A DNA stretch of 64,000 nucleotides, taken from the NCBI GenBank assembly GCA_965199935.1, contig CBDATD010000001.1, positions 1 through 64,000 of the forward strand, written 5' to 3'. Source of the stretch: JAPPLG01 sp965199935 (GTDB taxonomy: Bacteria; Bdellovibrionota; Bdellovibrionia; Bdellovibrionales; UBA1609). The notes under the pieces were generated by a model. That model worked only from the letters and a program-made list of their open reading frames with translations. It searched no databases and was not told the DNA's origin. Below are positions 34,364-43,518 of the stretch, piece by piece. Positions within the stretch are counted from its first letter, which is position 1. Every line of letters starts with the position of its first letter. The translations under genes were made by a program, and so were the position numbers.

Positions 34364-35701
34364 ATGACTCCTCTTTTTTTTATTGCTGTCTGTCTCGTTG
34401 TCCTGCCTGCACACGCGGAAACACCTGGAGAACAAACCCCTATGAAACCACTGTTTAATATTCACTTGAAAGTTGAAAAATACCAAATGGAAAATGGGCT
34501 TCGTATTCTTCTGCATTCAGATCCAAAGGCCCCTTTAATCAACTATCAAACATGGTTTAAAGCAGGCGGCAAAGACGACCCAGAGGGGCAGACAGGCATT
34601 GCCCATCTGTTTGAGCATTTGATGTTTCGTGAAACAAAAAAACGAAAAGGGAAGGATTTTCTACAGGACATACAGTCCAGAGGTATTTATCTCAACGCCT
34701 ACACCAGCCATGACCACACTGTGTATTACTTCAATCTGCCAAAAAAAGAGCTGGAGTATATTGCTGAGCTGGAAGCAGAGCGAATGTCGGATCTTGTTCT
34801 TAATGAGACAAATCTAAAGTTAGAGCAGGATATTGTTAAAGAAGAAAGAATGATGAGATATGAAAACAGACCCCAAAATATCTATATTGATCTTTTTGAA
34901 ACCGTTTTTCAAAAGAGCCGCTACCGCTTTCCTGTCATCGGATATAAAAAAGATATTGACGCCATTAACATTCAAGAATGTCTTGAGTTTTATAATACCT
35001 TTTACTCTCCAAATAATGCTGTCCTGGTGATTGCAGGCCCCATCCACATTGAAAAAACAAAAAGAATATTAAAAAAATATTACAGCCCGTTGAAGCCGGC
35101 GCATTTGCCTGAACGCTCCTACCCTCAAGAACCTCAGCAAAAGCAAACTCAATCGAAAGATTTGCACCGCTCTGTTCAAACAGCTTCTTTCACTCTCGCC
35201 TACCCTTTGCCGAAAGCCGGTTCCAAAGAATCCTACGCCTTGGAGCTTTTAAGTTTTATTCTGGGAGGCGGAAAGTCCAGCCGTCTGCATCAAAGCCTTG
35301 TCGAGAAAAATTTGGCTGTTTCTGCACACGCCGGCGCTTACTTTCTGGAAACAGAAGGCCTCTTTTACATCTCCAGCTCGCTTCATCCTCAACAGTCCAT
35401 CAAAAAAGCTGAAAACCTGGCTTTGGAAGAGGTGAAAAAGATACGAACTCAAACAGTGAACCGGGAAGAGCTGGATCTGGCAAAAACAAACATCATAAAG
35501 GCGCACGTGGACTCACTGAAAACGGCGGAAGGGAAAGCCAGTCTGCTGGCTTATCACGAAACCGTGTTTGATGATTACGCGCATTCTTTTCAAGAGCTGG
35601 ATCGATACAGCCAAGTGCAAATAAAAGACATTCAAGAGGCGGCTCAAAAATATTTGAACCCTTATCAACAAAATTTAATTCGTTTATATCCGAAAAAATG
35701 A
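34364..35701 (+). CDS. M16 zinc peptidase, catalytic member
   Basis: Periplasmic inverzincin protease related to PqqL and mitochondrial processing peptidase. The signal peptide MTPLFFIAVCLVVLPAHA fits cleavage before ETPG. The zinc motif HLFEH (HxxEH) lies near residue 85, with the downstream Glu ligand in IVKEERM. The C-terminal half has the second M16 domain. It overlaps the next gene by four bases, and the pair likely forms a clamshell heterodimer with one active site. The substrate is unknown. Confidence 0.92.
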   Translation: MTPLFFIAVCLVVLPAHAETPGEQTPMKPLFNIHLKVEKYQMENGLRILLHSDPKAPLINYQTWFKAGGKDDPEGQTGIAHLFEHLMFRETKKRKGKDFLQDIQSRGIYLNAYTSHDHTVYYFNLPKKELEYIAELEAERMSDLVLNETNLKLEQDIVKEERMMRYENRPQNIYIDLFETVFQKSRYRFPVIGYKKDIDAINIQECLEFYNTFYSPNNAVLVIAGPIHIEKTKRILKKYYSPLKPAHLPERSYPQEPQQKQTQSKDLHRSVQTASFTLAYPLPKAGSKESYALELLSFILGGGKSSRLHQSLVEKNLAVSAHAGAYFLETEGLFYISSSLHPQQSIKKAENLALEEVKKIRTQTVNREELDLAKTNIIKAHVDSLKTAEGKASLLAYHETVFDDYAHSFQELDRYSQVQIKDIQEAAQKYLNPYQQNLIRLYPKK

Positions 35702-37089
35702 ACAAATTATTTTATTTAACCTTGTTGGCATTTATGACGCTTTTAAACACACACGCGGAAGAAAAACTAAAAAAACTCACCTTATCCAATGGGCTGAGAG
35801 TTTACCTTCTTGAAGACTCCAAACTGCCTTATATTCATTTTGAACTGCTTACACCTTTCAACAGCACAAAAGACCCTCAGTCAAAATCAGGGCTTTCTTC
35901 TCTCACAGCCCGCACTTTGGTAAGAGGCACTCAAAAAAAATCAGCCCAAGAAGTGATTAAAGAATTGGAAACACTAGGAGCTGATTTGTCTGTATCTGTC
36001 ACCCGCGACTACTCGCTGTTCTCAGCAGATACTTTATCTTGGAATGACGAAAAGTTATTAAATATTTTTGGAGAAATTATGACGCAGGCAAAATTGGATG
36101 CAAAAGAGGCGGAGTTTATAAAAAAGCAAACACTTTCATCTTTGGAAAAACTTCCTGAATCTGCTTCCTCCCTGGTCCACCGGGCTTTTTATCAAACAAT
36201 CTTTCAAGGACACCCTTACGCCTACAGTCCTTCCGGCTCTAAAGAATCACTCCGAAATATCACCCCTGAAGACGTACTCCAGCACTATAAACAGCTGACT
36301 CCAAAAGGATCCTTCTTAGGTGTGACAGGGGTGATTCCAAAAGACATCAGACAAAAGTTGGAAAAAATATTTAAAAATTGGGGGTCTGTTGAAAAAAAAA
36401 GTTTTTTCAGCTGGCTGAAAAAATCAAAAATGAGGGAAGAGCCTATACCTCTGGAGCAAAAAGACATTCCAAAATACACCATCATAAATAAGCCGGGGCA
36501 GGTGCAGTCCAATATTCGCATGGGGTATGTAAGCCTTCCGAGAACTTCCAAAGATTATACGGCTTTTCAAATAGCCAATATTGTTTTAGGGGGAGGCTCT
36601 CTCAATTCACACCTCGGTTTGGAGGTGAGAGAAAAACAGGGGCTCACATATTCTATTCAATCCACCCTCCAGTCTTTTGTTCAGTACGGTGTCTTTTACA
36701 TTTCATCCCCCACCCGCCTGGCCGCCACTCGTGAAGCCATTGACCGCAGTTTGGATATTCTAGAAAAATTTCATAAAAACGGAATCACTCAAATAGAACT
36801 GGACAGCGCTAAAAATTATTACCGTATGCAGTTTTTAAAATCTTTTGAGAAGGCGGAGGACCGCCTGTCTCGGCGCATTCTTCTGAAGTACATAGGTTTA
36901 GAATACGATTTAGATGATCTGGACAGACGCCTGAACCAGCTAAAGTTAAAAGATGTACAAAAAGTAATTAAAAAACATTTTTTGCTTGAAAAAGTGAAGG
37001 TGGTCGTCTTTTCTGACTATAAAAAAATTCAATCGCAGTTTGCAGACATAGAAGATCTTTCTGTTAAAGACTTTAATGAGTTTTTGTAA
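35698..37089 (+). CDS. M16 peptidase family, non-catalytic partner
   Basis: Signal peptide MNKLFYLTLLAFMTLLNTHA followed by two M16 domains. The HxxEH motif is absent: the corresponding segment reads SGLSSLTARTLVRGT. The rest keeps family features such as the Gly-rich ANIVLGGGSLNSHL loop near residue 295 and EVREKQGLTYSI. Loss of the zinc site next to a catalytic homolog is the normal subunit division of this family. Co-translated with the gene at 34364. Confidence 0.9.
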   Translation: MNKLFYLTLLAFMTLLNTHAEEKLKKLTLSNGLRVYLLEDSKLPYIHFELLTPFNSTKDPQSKSGLSSLTARTLVRGTQKKSAQEVIKELETLGADLSVSVTRDYSLFSADTLSWNDEKLLNIFGEIMTQAKLDAKEAEFIKKQTLSSLEKLPESASSLVHRAFYQTIFQGHPYAYSPSGSKESLRNITPEDVLQHYKQLTPKGSFLGVTGVIPKDIRQKLEKIFKNWGSVEKKSFFSWLKKSKMREEPIPLEQKDIPKYTIINKPGQVQSNIRMGYVSLPRTSKDYTAFQIANIVLGGGSLNSHLGLEVREKQGLTYSIQSTLQSFVQYGVFYISSPTRLAATREAIDRSLDILEKFHKNGITQIELDSAKNYYRMQFLKSFEKAEDRLSRRILLKYIGLEYDLDDLDRRLNQLKLKDVQKVIKKHFLLEKVKVVVFSDYKKIQSQFADIEDLSVKDFNEFL

Positions 37090-37261
37090 AAACCCCTGAC
37101 GCTGAAAAGAGAGCAGATACAATGTGGAAAAGCGGTATTTAAATTTTGTCTAACTGCATCATTAAACTGCCGGTTTTTGAACTTCTAAAAAATCAATAGA
37201 CGAAAAGAATAAAATCATGTATTCAAACAACCGCCAAAAAAACATATTCAAGGGGGATTGA

Positions 37262-37417
37262 ATGAAAAAGTGGTTAGTTATGGCTGTGCTGTGTTTGTCA
37301 ATGGCAGGTTGCGGCTGGTTTAAAGGCGATTCAGCAGATGCAGATGCAGATGCAGACGCGGGAGCTGAAGCAGAAGAAACTGCAACAGAAAAATCAACTG
37401 AGGCTGGCGAGTCTTAA
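37262..37417 (+). CDS. Small lipoprotein with Ala-Asp repeat
   Basis: 51 residues: signal MKKWLVMAVLCLSMAGC with lipobox MAGC, then a mature part of only about 35 residues. That part has four consecutive Ala-Asp pairs followed by Ala/Glu/Thr-rich acidic sequence. AAGGGGG lies about five bases before the ATG. It resembles other tiny acidic lipoproteins but cannot be named. Its stop overlaps the cysS stop by four bases in convergent orientation. Confidence 0.75.
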   Translation: MKKWLVMAVLCLSMAGCGWFKGDSADADADADAGAEAEETATEKSTEAGES

Positions 37418-38892
37418 TTTTCTATAAAAAAGCCAGGGTTCATTCTCCATTTACTGCCTTCTTTGAGGTCTTGGATGTCGATGCCCTGGTTTTTGAGTTC
37501 ATCTCGAATTTGATCAGAAGTTTTAAAATCTTTCTTCTCCCTGAACAGCAGGCGCGCCTGAACCCTTTGGTCCACCTCTTTTCTGCTCAAAGAAGTCTTC
37601 TTTAATAAAATGTCATCTAAATCGTCTAAAAACTGTACAGGATTTTCCTGAAACAAAGAAAAAACAGCCCCGTATTCCCTGAAGCACTCTAAAAATAAAT
37701 GAGAGAGTTCTTGATCCTCCTTTGAGTAGGATTTTTTTCTCATTAAATCATTAAAAAATCGAATAAAAGAAAATAATACCGCCAAAGCTTTGGCCGTATT
37801 CAAGTCATCATTAAAAGATTCTTCTACCTGACGGCGGGTTTCCCTAAGATTTTTTAAAAAAATCCCTTTATTGGAAAAATTTGAATTTTGGACATCAGAT
37901 TCCATAATCTGCCGGGCCCTCAATAAAGCTTGATACACCCGAAAAAGGCCGGAGACGGCTTGATAGACCGTCTTTTGAGAAATCTCACTGACAGACCGGT
38001 AGTGCGAGCTTAAAACCAAGTATTTAAAAATTTCAGCATTGTATTCATTGAGAAAAGAACGCATGGTTTGAATATTGCCTAAGGACTTGGACATTTTCTC
38101 TCCTGAAAATTCAAACATATTGTGGTGAATCCAATACTTCACAAAAGGGCTTGGATCGCACGCCTCGGATTGAGCTTTTTCGTTTTCATGATGAGGAAAT
38201 ACCAAATCCATTCCTCCTCCGTGAATATCAATAGAAGACCCAAGGCCCTTATGAATCATCGCTACACACTCTGTATGCCAGCCCGGCCTTCCTTTTCCCC
38301 ACGGAGAATCCCAATAAGGCTCTCCCGGCTTTGCCTTCTTCCACAAAGTAAAGTCTAAAAGGTCTTTTTTAGATGGGATCACTTCTGTACGAACGCTGGA
38401 TCTTAAGTCATCTAAATTTTTACAGCTCAGCCTTCCGTATTTTTTAAAACTTCTAACACTGTAAAAAACACCGCCTTCCGCTGTGTAGGCTTTTCCCTCC
38501 TGCACCAGTTTTTCAATAAACTGAATCATAGGCAAAATAAAATCCGTGGCTTTGGGATTGCTGTCATGGGTTTTTAAATTGAGGGATCTAAAATCTTTAA
38601 AAAATTCATCAATGTATTTTTGAGCTACTTTTTTTGATGTGCTTTTTTCCTCCACAGCTTTGTTGATAATCTTGTCATCAATATCTGTGAGATTATAATG
38701 AAAAGACACCTTATAGCCTAAATGCTCCAGCCAAAGACGCAGAAAATTATAAAAAACAGCCCCTCTAAAATTTCCGATATGCAATAGATCATAGACTGTA
38801 GGGCCGCAACAGTACATACGCACTTGGGGAGGATCCAAAGGAGCGAATTTTTCTTTCTTCCGGCTTAAAGTGTTATAGATAAATAAGCTCAT
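37414..38892 (-). CDS. cysS: Cysteinyl-tRNA synthetase
   Basis: Charges tRNA-Cys. The class I HIGH box is GPTVYDLLHIGNFRGA near residue 35 and the KMSKS loop is GEKMSKSLGN near 270. Zn ligands are Cys29 region (YCCGP), then RPGWHTECV and HGGGMDLVFPHHENE. The length of 492 residues is complete. A TATAAT box (38902-38907 on the minus strand) is nine bases before the ATG and no ribosome site is visible, suggesting a near-leaderless start. Confidence 0.96.
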   Translation of the reverse strand: MSLFIYNTLSRKKEKFAPLDPPQVRMYCCGPTVYDLLHIGNFRGAVFYNFLRLWLEHLGYKVSFHYNLTDIDDKIINKAVEEKSTSKKVAQKYIDEFFKDFRSLNLKTHDSNPKATDFILPMIQFIEKLVQEGKAYTAEGGVFYSVRSFKKYGRLSCKNLDDLRSSVRTEVIPSKKDLLDFTLWKKAKPGEPYWDSPWGKGRPGWHTECVAMIHKGLGSSIDIHGGGMDLVFPHHENEKAQSEACDPSPFVKYWIHHNMFEFSGEKMSKSLGNIQTMRSFLNEYNAEIFKYLVLSSHYRSVSEISQKTVYQAVSGLFRVYQALLRARQIMESDVQNSNFSNKGIFLKNLRETRRQVEESFNDDLNTAKALAVLFSFIRFFNDLMRKKSYSKEDQELSHLFLECFREYGAVFSLFQENPVQFLDDLDDILLKKTSLSRKEVDQRVQARLLFREKKDFKTSDQIRDELKNQGIDIQDLKEGSKWRMNPGFFIEN

Positions 38893-38982
38893 GACTCATG
38901 GATTATATGACAGAAATGGAATGAAAAAAAGAACTGATTAAACGCAGAACAATCCAAAAAAAACCTATGGGGGCCAATCATC

Positions 38983-39219
38983 TCAGCCGTCATCCCCAAT
39001 CGCCTCTACAGGGCAGGAATCCATAGCTTCCCGGCAGGCCTCCTCCTCTTCAGAAGTTTTTGGCTGTTTGCAGACAAAAGCAAAAGACGGTTCTTCATCA
39101 GCATCCATTTTAAAATGCTCTTCTGCAGCTAAGATGCAGGCGTCGCAGGCAATACAGCTGGTGTCCACATAGTATTTCCCTGCAACATTGCCTTTTGTTT
39201 TAGAATTTGAATTTGCCAT
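38983..39219 (-). CDS. Ferredoxin-like [Fe-S] protein
   Basis: 78-residue protein with CIACDAC near residue 22 and SCPVEAI near the end, the ligand pattern of a single [4Fe-4S] ferredoxin. The intervening part is acidic and lacks a second full cluster motif. It lies nine bases downstream of glmS. It likely acts as a low-potential electron carrier. Confidence 0.85.
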   Translation of the reverse strand: MANSNSKTKGNVAGKYYVDTSCIACDACILAAEEHFKMDADEEPSFAFVCKQPKTSEEEEACREAMDSCPVEAIGDDG

Positions 39220-39228
39220 ATATTAATT

Positions 39229-40989
39229 TTATTCCACTGTGACGGATTTAGCTAAATTCCTAGGACGATCTACGTCATGCCCTAAAGAGCAGGCAAAATG
39301 GTACGCCAACAGCTGTAAAACAACCACCTCCAGTGCAGGGGACAATAGTTCATGGCAGGAGGGCAGTTCAATATGTTGATCTGAGACGGCCTTATTATAT
39401 TCATCTCCTATTGTAAGAATAAAACCACCGCGGGCCTTGGCCTCCTGTAAATTCATTATATTTTTACTGTAGTAAAAATCTTTCATCGCCAGTCCGATCA
39501 CCAGCACCTCCTCATCCACCAAAGCCAGCGGGCCGTGTTTCATCTCCCCGGAGGGATACCCCTCCGCATGGATGTAGGCCAGCTCCTTCATCTTCAAAGC
39601 CCCTTCTAGAGCTATAGGATAATGAGGGCCTCTTCCCAGGCAGAGGAAGCGTTTGTACTTGGAAAACAAAAGAGCTTGTTCTTGAATTTTTTCATTTTGA
39701 GAAAGAACTTGATCTATTAAAAACGGCAAATCAAATAATTGAGGAACAAGCTTTTGACTTTGTGTTTTTTCCAAGGCTGTCAACAGCAAAAGAATAAGTG
39801 TTGATGTAAAAGTTTTGGTGCCGGCCACTCCGACCTCCAGCCCGGCGTTCAAATAGAGAGAAAAATCCACAGCTCGATCCAAAGAAGAATTTTTAACATT
39901 GCAAAGAGCATAGCAGACAGAACCTCTTTTTTTTGCATAAGCCAGTCCGGCCAGCGTGTCCGCTGTTTCCCCGCTCTGAGAAATAAACAAAACGGCGGAT
40001 TCAGGAGTCAGCAGGACCTTCTTATATTGAAATTCACTTGCTAAATCCACTTCAACAGGAATCTCCGCTAAAGACTCCAAAACAAATTTTCCATAAAGAC
40101 CAGCGTAATAACTGCTTCCACAGGCCACAATGAAAATTTTTGAATGCTTCTGAAATAAAGATGATTTGAAACGAACCCTGCCTTTATCCGTATAAGCTTT
40201 GAGAACACGCAGAGCAGAGTGAGGCTGTTCAAAAATTTCCTTCAACATATAGTGGGGGTGTCCGGCCTTATCTTTGGTTTGATCTTCTTTGGGAATAGTT
40301 TGAATCTCTTTTTTAATTTGAACTCCATCTGCGGAGAAAAACCGGCACTTCCCCTTTTGAATATAAACAAAATCGCCCTCCTCTAAAAGAACGGCCTGGT
40401 CTGTCCACTGATGCGCCAAAGAAGGTAAATCACTGGATACAAAAACATCTTTGTCCTTTCCAAAACCCACAGCCAGAGGGGGGCCTCTTCGCACCCCTGC
40501 AATGGAGGACTCATCTTCGCAAACAGCCAAAAAAGAGAAAGATCCTTTGAGCTGTTTTACAGTTTCAAAGATAGATTTTAAAAAATCCCCTGTTTGAGAG
40601 TAAAAATCAGAAACAAGGCGGACCATCACTTCTGTATCTGTTTGAGATTGACAGTTGAAATTGAATTTTTCTTTCAACTCCCCGCTGTTCTCAATGATTC
40701 CATTATGCACCAATTGAATTTTTCCCGCTTTATGAGGGTGGGCGTTTTCTATGGAAGGAGGTCCATGCGTCGCCCACCTGGTATGTCCAATACCCAGAGA
40801 ACTGTCCCATTTTCCCACTTTCTTTTTCAAATGATCCAAAGAGCCTAAGGCGCGAACCCTTTTAAAACCTTCAGATGTTTTAACCGCCAAACCAGCGCTG
40901 TCATAACCTCGGTATTCCAACTGCTCCAAACCTTCCAAAATAACGTCCAAAGCAGAACTAGAGCCAAGATAGCCGACGATACCGCACAT
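39229..40989 (-). CDS. glmS: Glutamine-fructose-6-phosphate transaminase (isomerizing)
   Basis: Makes glucosamine 6-phosphate for peptidoglycan and lipopolysaccharide. The mature protein must start with Cys, so the ATG at 40989 (MCGIVGYLG) is the true start rather than an in-frame codon at 41052 inside glmU. The glutaminase domain has GHTRWATHG, and two SIS domains follow with FISQSGETADTL and EGYPSGEMKHGPLAL. The C-terminus DVDRPRNLAKSVTVE is fully conserved. It is one base downstream of glmU, so both genes for UDP-GlcNAc synthesis are co-transcribed. Confidence 0.97.
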   Translation of the reverse strand: MCGIVGYLGSSSALDVILEGLEQLEYRGYDSAGLAVKTSEGFKRVRALGSLDHLKKKVGKWDSSLGIGHTRWATHGPPSIENAHPHKAGKIQLVHNGIIENSGELKEKFNFNCQSQTDTEVMVRLVSDFYSQTGDFLKSIFETVKQLKGSFSFLAVCEDESSIAGVRRGPPLAVGFGKDKDVFVSSDLPSLAHQWTDQAVLLEEGDFVYIQKGKCRFFSADGVQIKKEIQTIPKEDQTKDKAGHPHYMLKEIFEQPHSALRVLKAYTDKGRVRFKSSLFQKHSKIFIVACGSSYYAGLYGKFVLESLAEIPVEVDLASEFQYKKVLLTPESAVLFISQSGETADTLAGLAYAKKRGSVCYALCNVKNSSLDRAVDFSLYLNAGLEVGVAGTKTFTSTLILLLLTALEKTQSQKLVPQLFDLPFLIDQVLSQNEKIQEQALLFSKYKRFLCLGRGPHYPIALEGALKMKELAYIHAEGYPSGEMKHGPLALVDEEVLVIGLAMKDFYYSKNIMNLQEAKARGGFILTIGDEYNKAVSDQHIELPSCHELLSPALEVVVLQLLAYHFACSLGHDVDRPRNLAKSVTVE

Positions 40990-40990
40990 A

Positions 40991-42334
40991 CTATTTTCTC
41001 TTTTTATATGTTTCTTGAGCGCGGGCCACCACCAGCGTTTCTTGAGGGACATTTTTGGTAATCACAGAACCAGCTCCCACAATGGACTTTTCACCCACCT
41101 CCACAGGAGCCACCAGCATAGAGCCTCCCCCAATAAACGCGCCGTCTTCAATTTTTGTTTTATATTTTTTTCTGTCCACCGCATAGTTGCAGGTCACAGC
41201 CCCGCATCCAATGTTCACACCCCTGCCGATCATAGAATCACCCAAATAGCTCATATGAGAGGCTTTAGACTTAGAGCCTAAGCTTGTATTTTTTATTTCA
41301 ACAAAGTTGCCTATTTTGCACTCTTCTCCAATCACACTGCCAGGCCTTAAATGAGCAAAAGGACCCACCACACTCTTAGAACACACTTGAGCTTTTTCCA
41401 AATAACAAGAGCTTTTAATATGAACTGAATCCGCAATTTCAGAATCGAAAATGAAACAATTTTGTTCAATAGCGCAAAAGGACCCAATAGAAGTTTTCCC
41501 TTTCAAATAGACACCGGGGTACAAGATGCTCCCCGGCCCCACTCTCACATCTTCTTCCACGTGTACTTGCTGGGGGTTTGGAAAAATCACACCTTGGCTC
41601 ATCAGCTGTTGATTTTTTCTATCGAAGAGGAAGATGTTTGCCAAAGAAAGATCCTCTTGAGTATTCACCCCGCAGGCTGTGTGAATACCCACTTCAATGG
41701 CGGCCGTACGCAGGCCCCGGCGGAAGGCTATAGACACTAAATCTGTTAGCGGGTATTCCTTTTTTGGATTATCATCTGTAATCAATTTTAAATTTTCTTT
41801 CAAAATTTCTGTTCGAATCAGCATCAGCCCTGTATTAATTTCACGAATAGATTCTATCTCTTCCGTAAAATCATAATGCTCCACAATTTGTATAATTTGC
41901 CCGCTTTCACGAACCACACGTCCAAATTGCTTAGGGTCTGAAATGGAGCAAGTTCCAACAGAAATATCTGATGGACTGTCCAAAGCTTTATCACAAAAAC
42001 TCTTTAAATCTTCCGGAAAAATCAAAGGATGATCCCCATTAATGACAAGTAAATAAGGCGCCAGCTCTTCCAAAGGAAGATGCATTAAAGCCCCGGCAGT
42101 CCCCGGCTTTGATTTTTGAGAAATAGGATGGGCTTGAAACGCTCTGACCACAGGATGCACTAAATTTTCCGCCATTTGAGTGATGACTCGAACATCTTTT
42201 CCCAGACCGGCCTCCTGCAGCGACTGCAAAATGCGAGCTAATATAGGCTTGCCGCCCACAGGGTGAAGAGACTTGGGCAGGGATGAACTCATCCGACGGC
42301 CTTGCCCGGCGCTTAAAACAACTGCAGAAATCAT
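40991..42334 (-). CDS. glmU: Bifunctional UDP-N-acetylglucosamine pyrophosphorylase / glucosamine-1-phosphate acetyltransferase
   Basis: Catalyses the last two steps to UDP-N-acetylglucosamine. The N-terminal uridylyltransferase has AVVLSAGQGRRMSSSLPK and GDHPLI. The C-terminal left-handed beta-helix has many hexapeptide repeats and the block NIGCGAVTCNYAVDRKKYKT. The ATG at 42334 gives a standard N-terminus; a GTG at 42349 is also in frame. It pairs with glmS just downstream. Confidence 0.95.
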   Translation of the reverse strand: MISAVVLSAGQGRRMSSSLPKSLHPVGGKPILARILQSLQEAGLGKDVRVITQMAENLVHPVVRAFQAHPISQKSKPGTAGALMHLPLEELAPYLLVINGDHPLIFPEDLKSFCDKALDSPSDISVGTCSISDPKQFGRVVRESGQIIQIVEHYDFTEEIESIREINTGLMLIRTEILKENLKLITDDNPKKEYPLTDLVSIAFRRGLRTAAIEVGIHTACGVNTQEDLSLANIFLFDRKNQQLMSQGVIFPNPQQVHVEEDVRVGPGSILYPGVYLKGKTSIGSFCAIEQNCFIFDSEIADSVHIKSSCYLEKAQVCSKSVVGPFAHLRPGSVIGEECKIGNFVEIKNTSLGSKSKASHMSYLGDSMIGRGVNIGCGAVTCNYAVDRKKYKTKIEDGAFIGGGSMLVAPVEVGEKSIVGAGSVITKNVPQETLVVARAQETYKKRK

Positions 42335-42452
42335 AATGATAGGAGACACTTGCTGATAACCTTACAAAGGTCAAGGTAAAACTTCATCTTTAGTCCAGAT
42401 GAACATCTTTTTAAAAAAAACTTTTTCCATCTGAGCTACAATGGGAGACGCG

Positions 42453-43433
42453 ATGCCGCCAGCTGTAGAACCTTTTAAAAACTGCGTTGATGAACCTGAA
42501 GAAATTCATGAGTTGAGAAAACTCAGAAACATAAAACTTCAAATATTTCAAATACGCTCCATCAAGAATATGGAGGCTTTTATCACAAATGTACTGCCTA
42601 AGCTCTGCTGTATAGACAGCGCATCTATTCAGAAAATACAAAACCCTCCTGAAAAAGGAAATTATTCTATCCCTTTGGAGGCTGTGCCGGAGTACTGTCT
42701 TTGTTTTTCAAAAAATTCTCCCTACAACAAAGGTGAAAAAAAAAATCTAAGAAGTATTGCTCAGTCCATAGACTCCAATTTGAAAAAAATAGAAACATGG
42801 GAAAGGCTTCAATCCCTGAAAGAAGAATGGAAAGCCGCCTTCAACGCCATCCCCCAGCCTATCTGCCTCACAGATCAAGATTTTAATATTCTAAGCACCA
42901 ATCAAGCTTTTCTCAAACACACCCATCAGGAGAAGAAAAATATTCACAGAAAAAACTGCTTTTCTGTTTTTTTTGGGAAAATATTAAGCACACAGGAAGA
43001 AAAATCAATATTGAAATCCTCCATTTTAAAATCCAAACCTCAAACAAACATGATTTTTGAAATTAGATGTCAAACTTTAAAACACACCTGCAGGGGAGCC
43101 GTCCGCATTATTATTTTCACAGATAGAACAGAAAAAATACAAATGGAGAAAAAAATATCCCTTCTAGAAGACTCTGCTGAAATGGGCATTATCACCAGCA
43201 GCATCGCTCATGAACTCAACAATCCACTAGGAGGCATCCAGGCCCTTTTACAGCTTTCTCAAGAAGATCTCCCCCGTGTTCCCGCCGGCGGCCTATGCAG
43301 GCTTCAAATAAAGAAACAAATAAATGAAATGCTCAAAGCTGTTCAAACCTGCAGGCAAATCGTCTATCAGCTTTTAAAACATCATTCCAGTCCAAATTTA
43401 AAATTTTTAAAATCAGCGAAGACAAAAGTCTAG
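42453..43433 (+). CDS. Kinase-like protein with PAS and histidine-containing DHp domain but no ATPase domain
   Basis: The first 120 residues have no recognisable family. A PAS-like domain follows near residues 125-230 (AAFNAIPQPICLTDQDFNIL). Then comes an H-box (SSIAHELNNPLGGIQALLQL) typical of NtrB-type histidine kinases. The gene ends about 75 residues later, so the HATPase_c catalytic domain is absent. It precedes an NtrC-type activator by about 85 bases. It could accept phosphate from another kinase or act as a phosphatase or dimerisation partner. The start may be the ATG at 42453 (GGGAG before it) or at 42441. Confidence 0.75.
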   Translation: MPPAVEPFKNCVDEPEEIHELRKLRNIKLQIFQIRSIKNMEAFITNVLPKLCCIDSASIQKIQNPPEKGNYSIPLEAVPEYCLCFSKNSPYNKGEKKNLRSIAQSIDSNLKKIETWERLQSLKEEWKAAFNAIPQPICLTDQDFNILSTNQAFLKHTHQEKKNIHRKNCFSVFFGKILSTQEEKSILKSSILKSKPQTNMIFEIRCQTLKHTCRGAVRIIIFTDRTEKIQMEKKISLLEDSAEMGIITSSIAHELNNPLGGIQALLQLSQEDLPRVPAGGLCRLQIKKQINEMLKAVQTCRQIVYQLLKHHSSPNLKFLKSAKTKV

Positions 43434-43518
43434 CAGGCCCCTGGGGTGGATCGAAACTGTCCTAATAACAAAGTCCATATTTTTTATGATCCCATCGCTG
43501 AGGAGGCCCCCCTCATGT

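Noticed and set aside
39229..41052. Longer GlmS starting at 41052
   Set aside because: GlmS must start with Cys after Met; the extra residues lie inside glmU.
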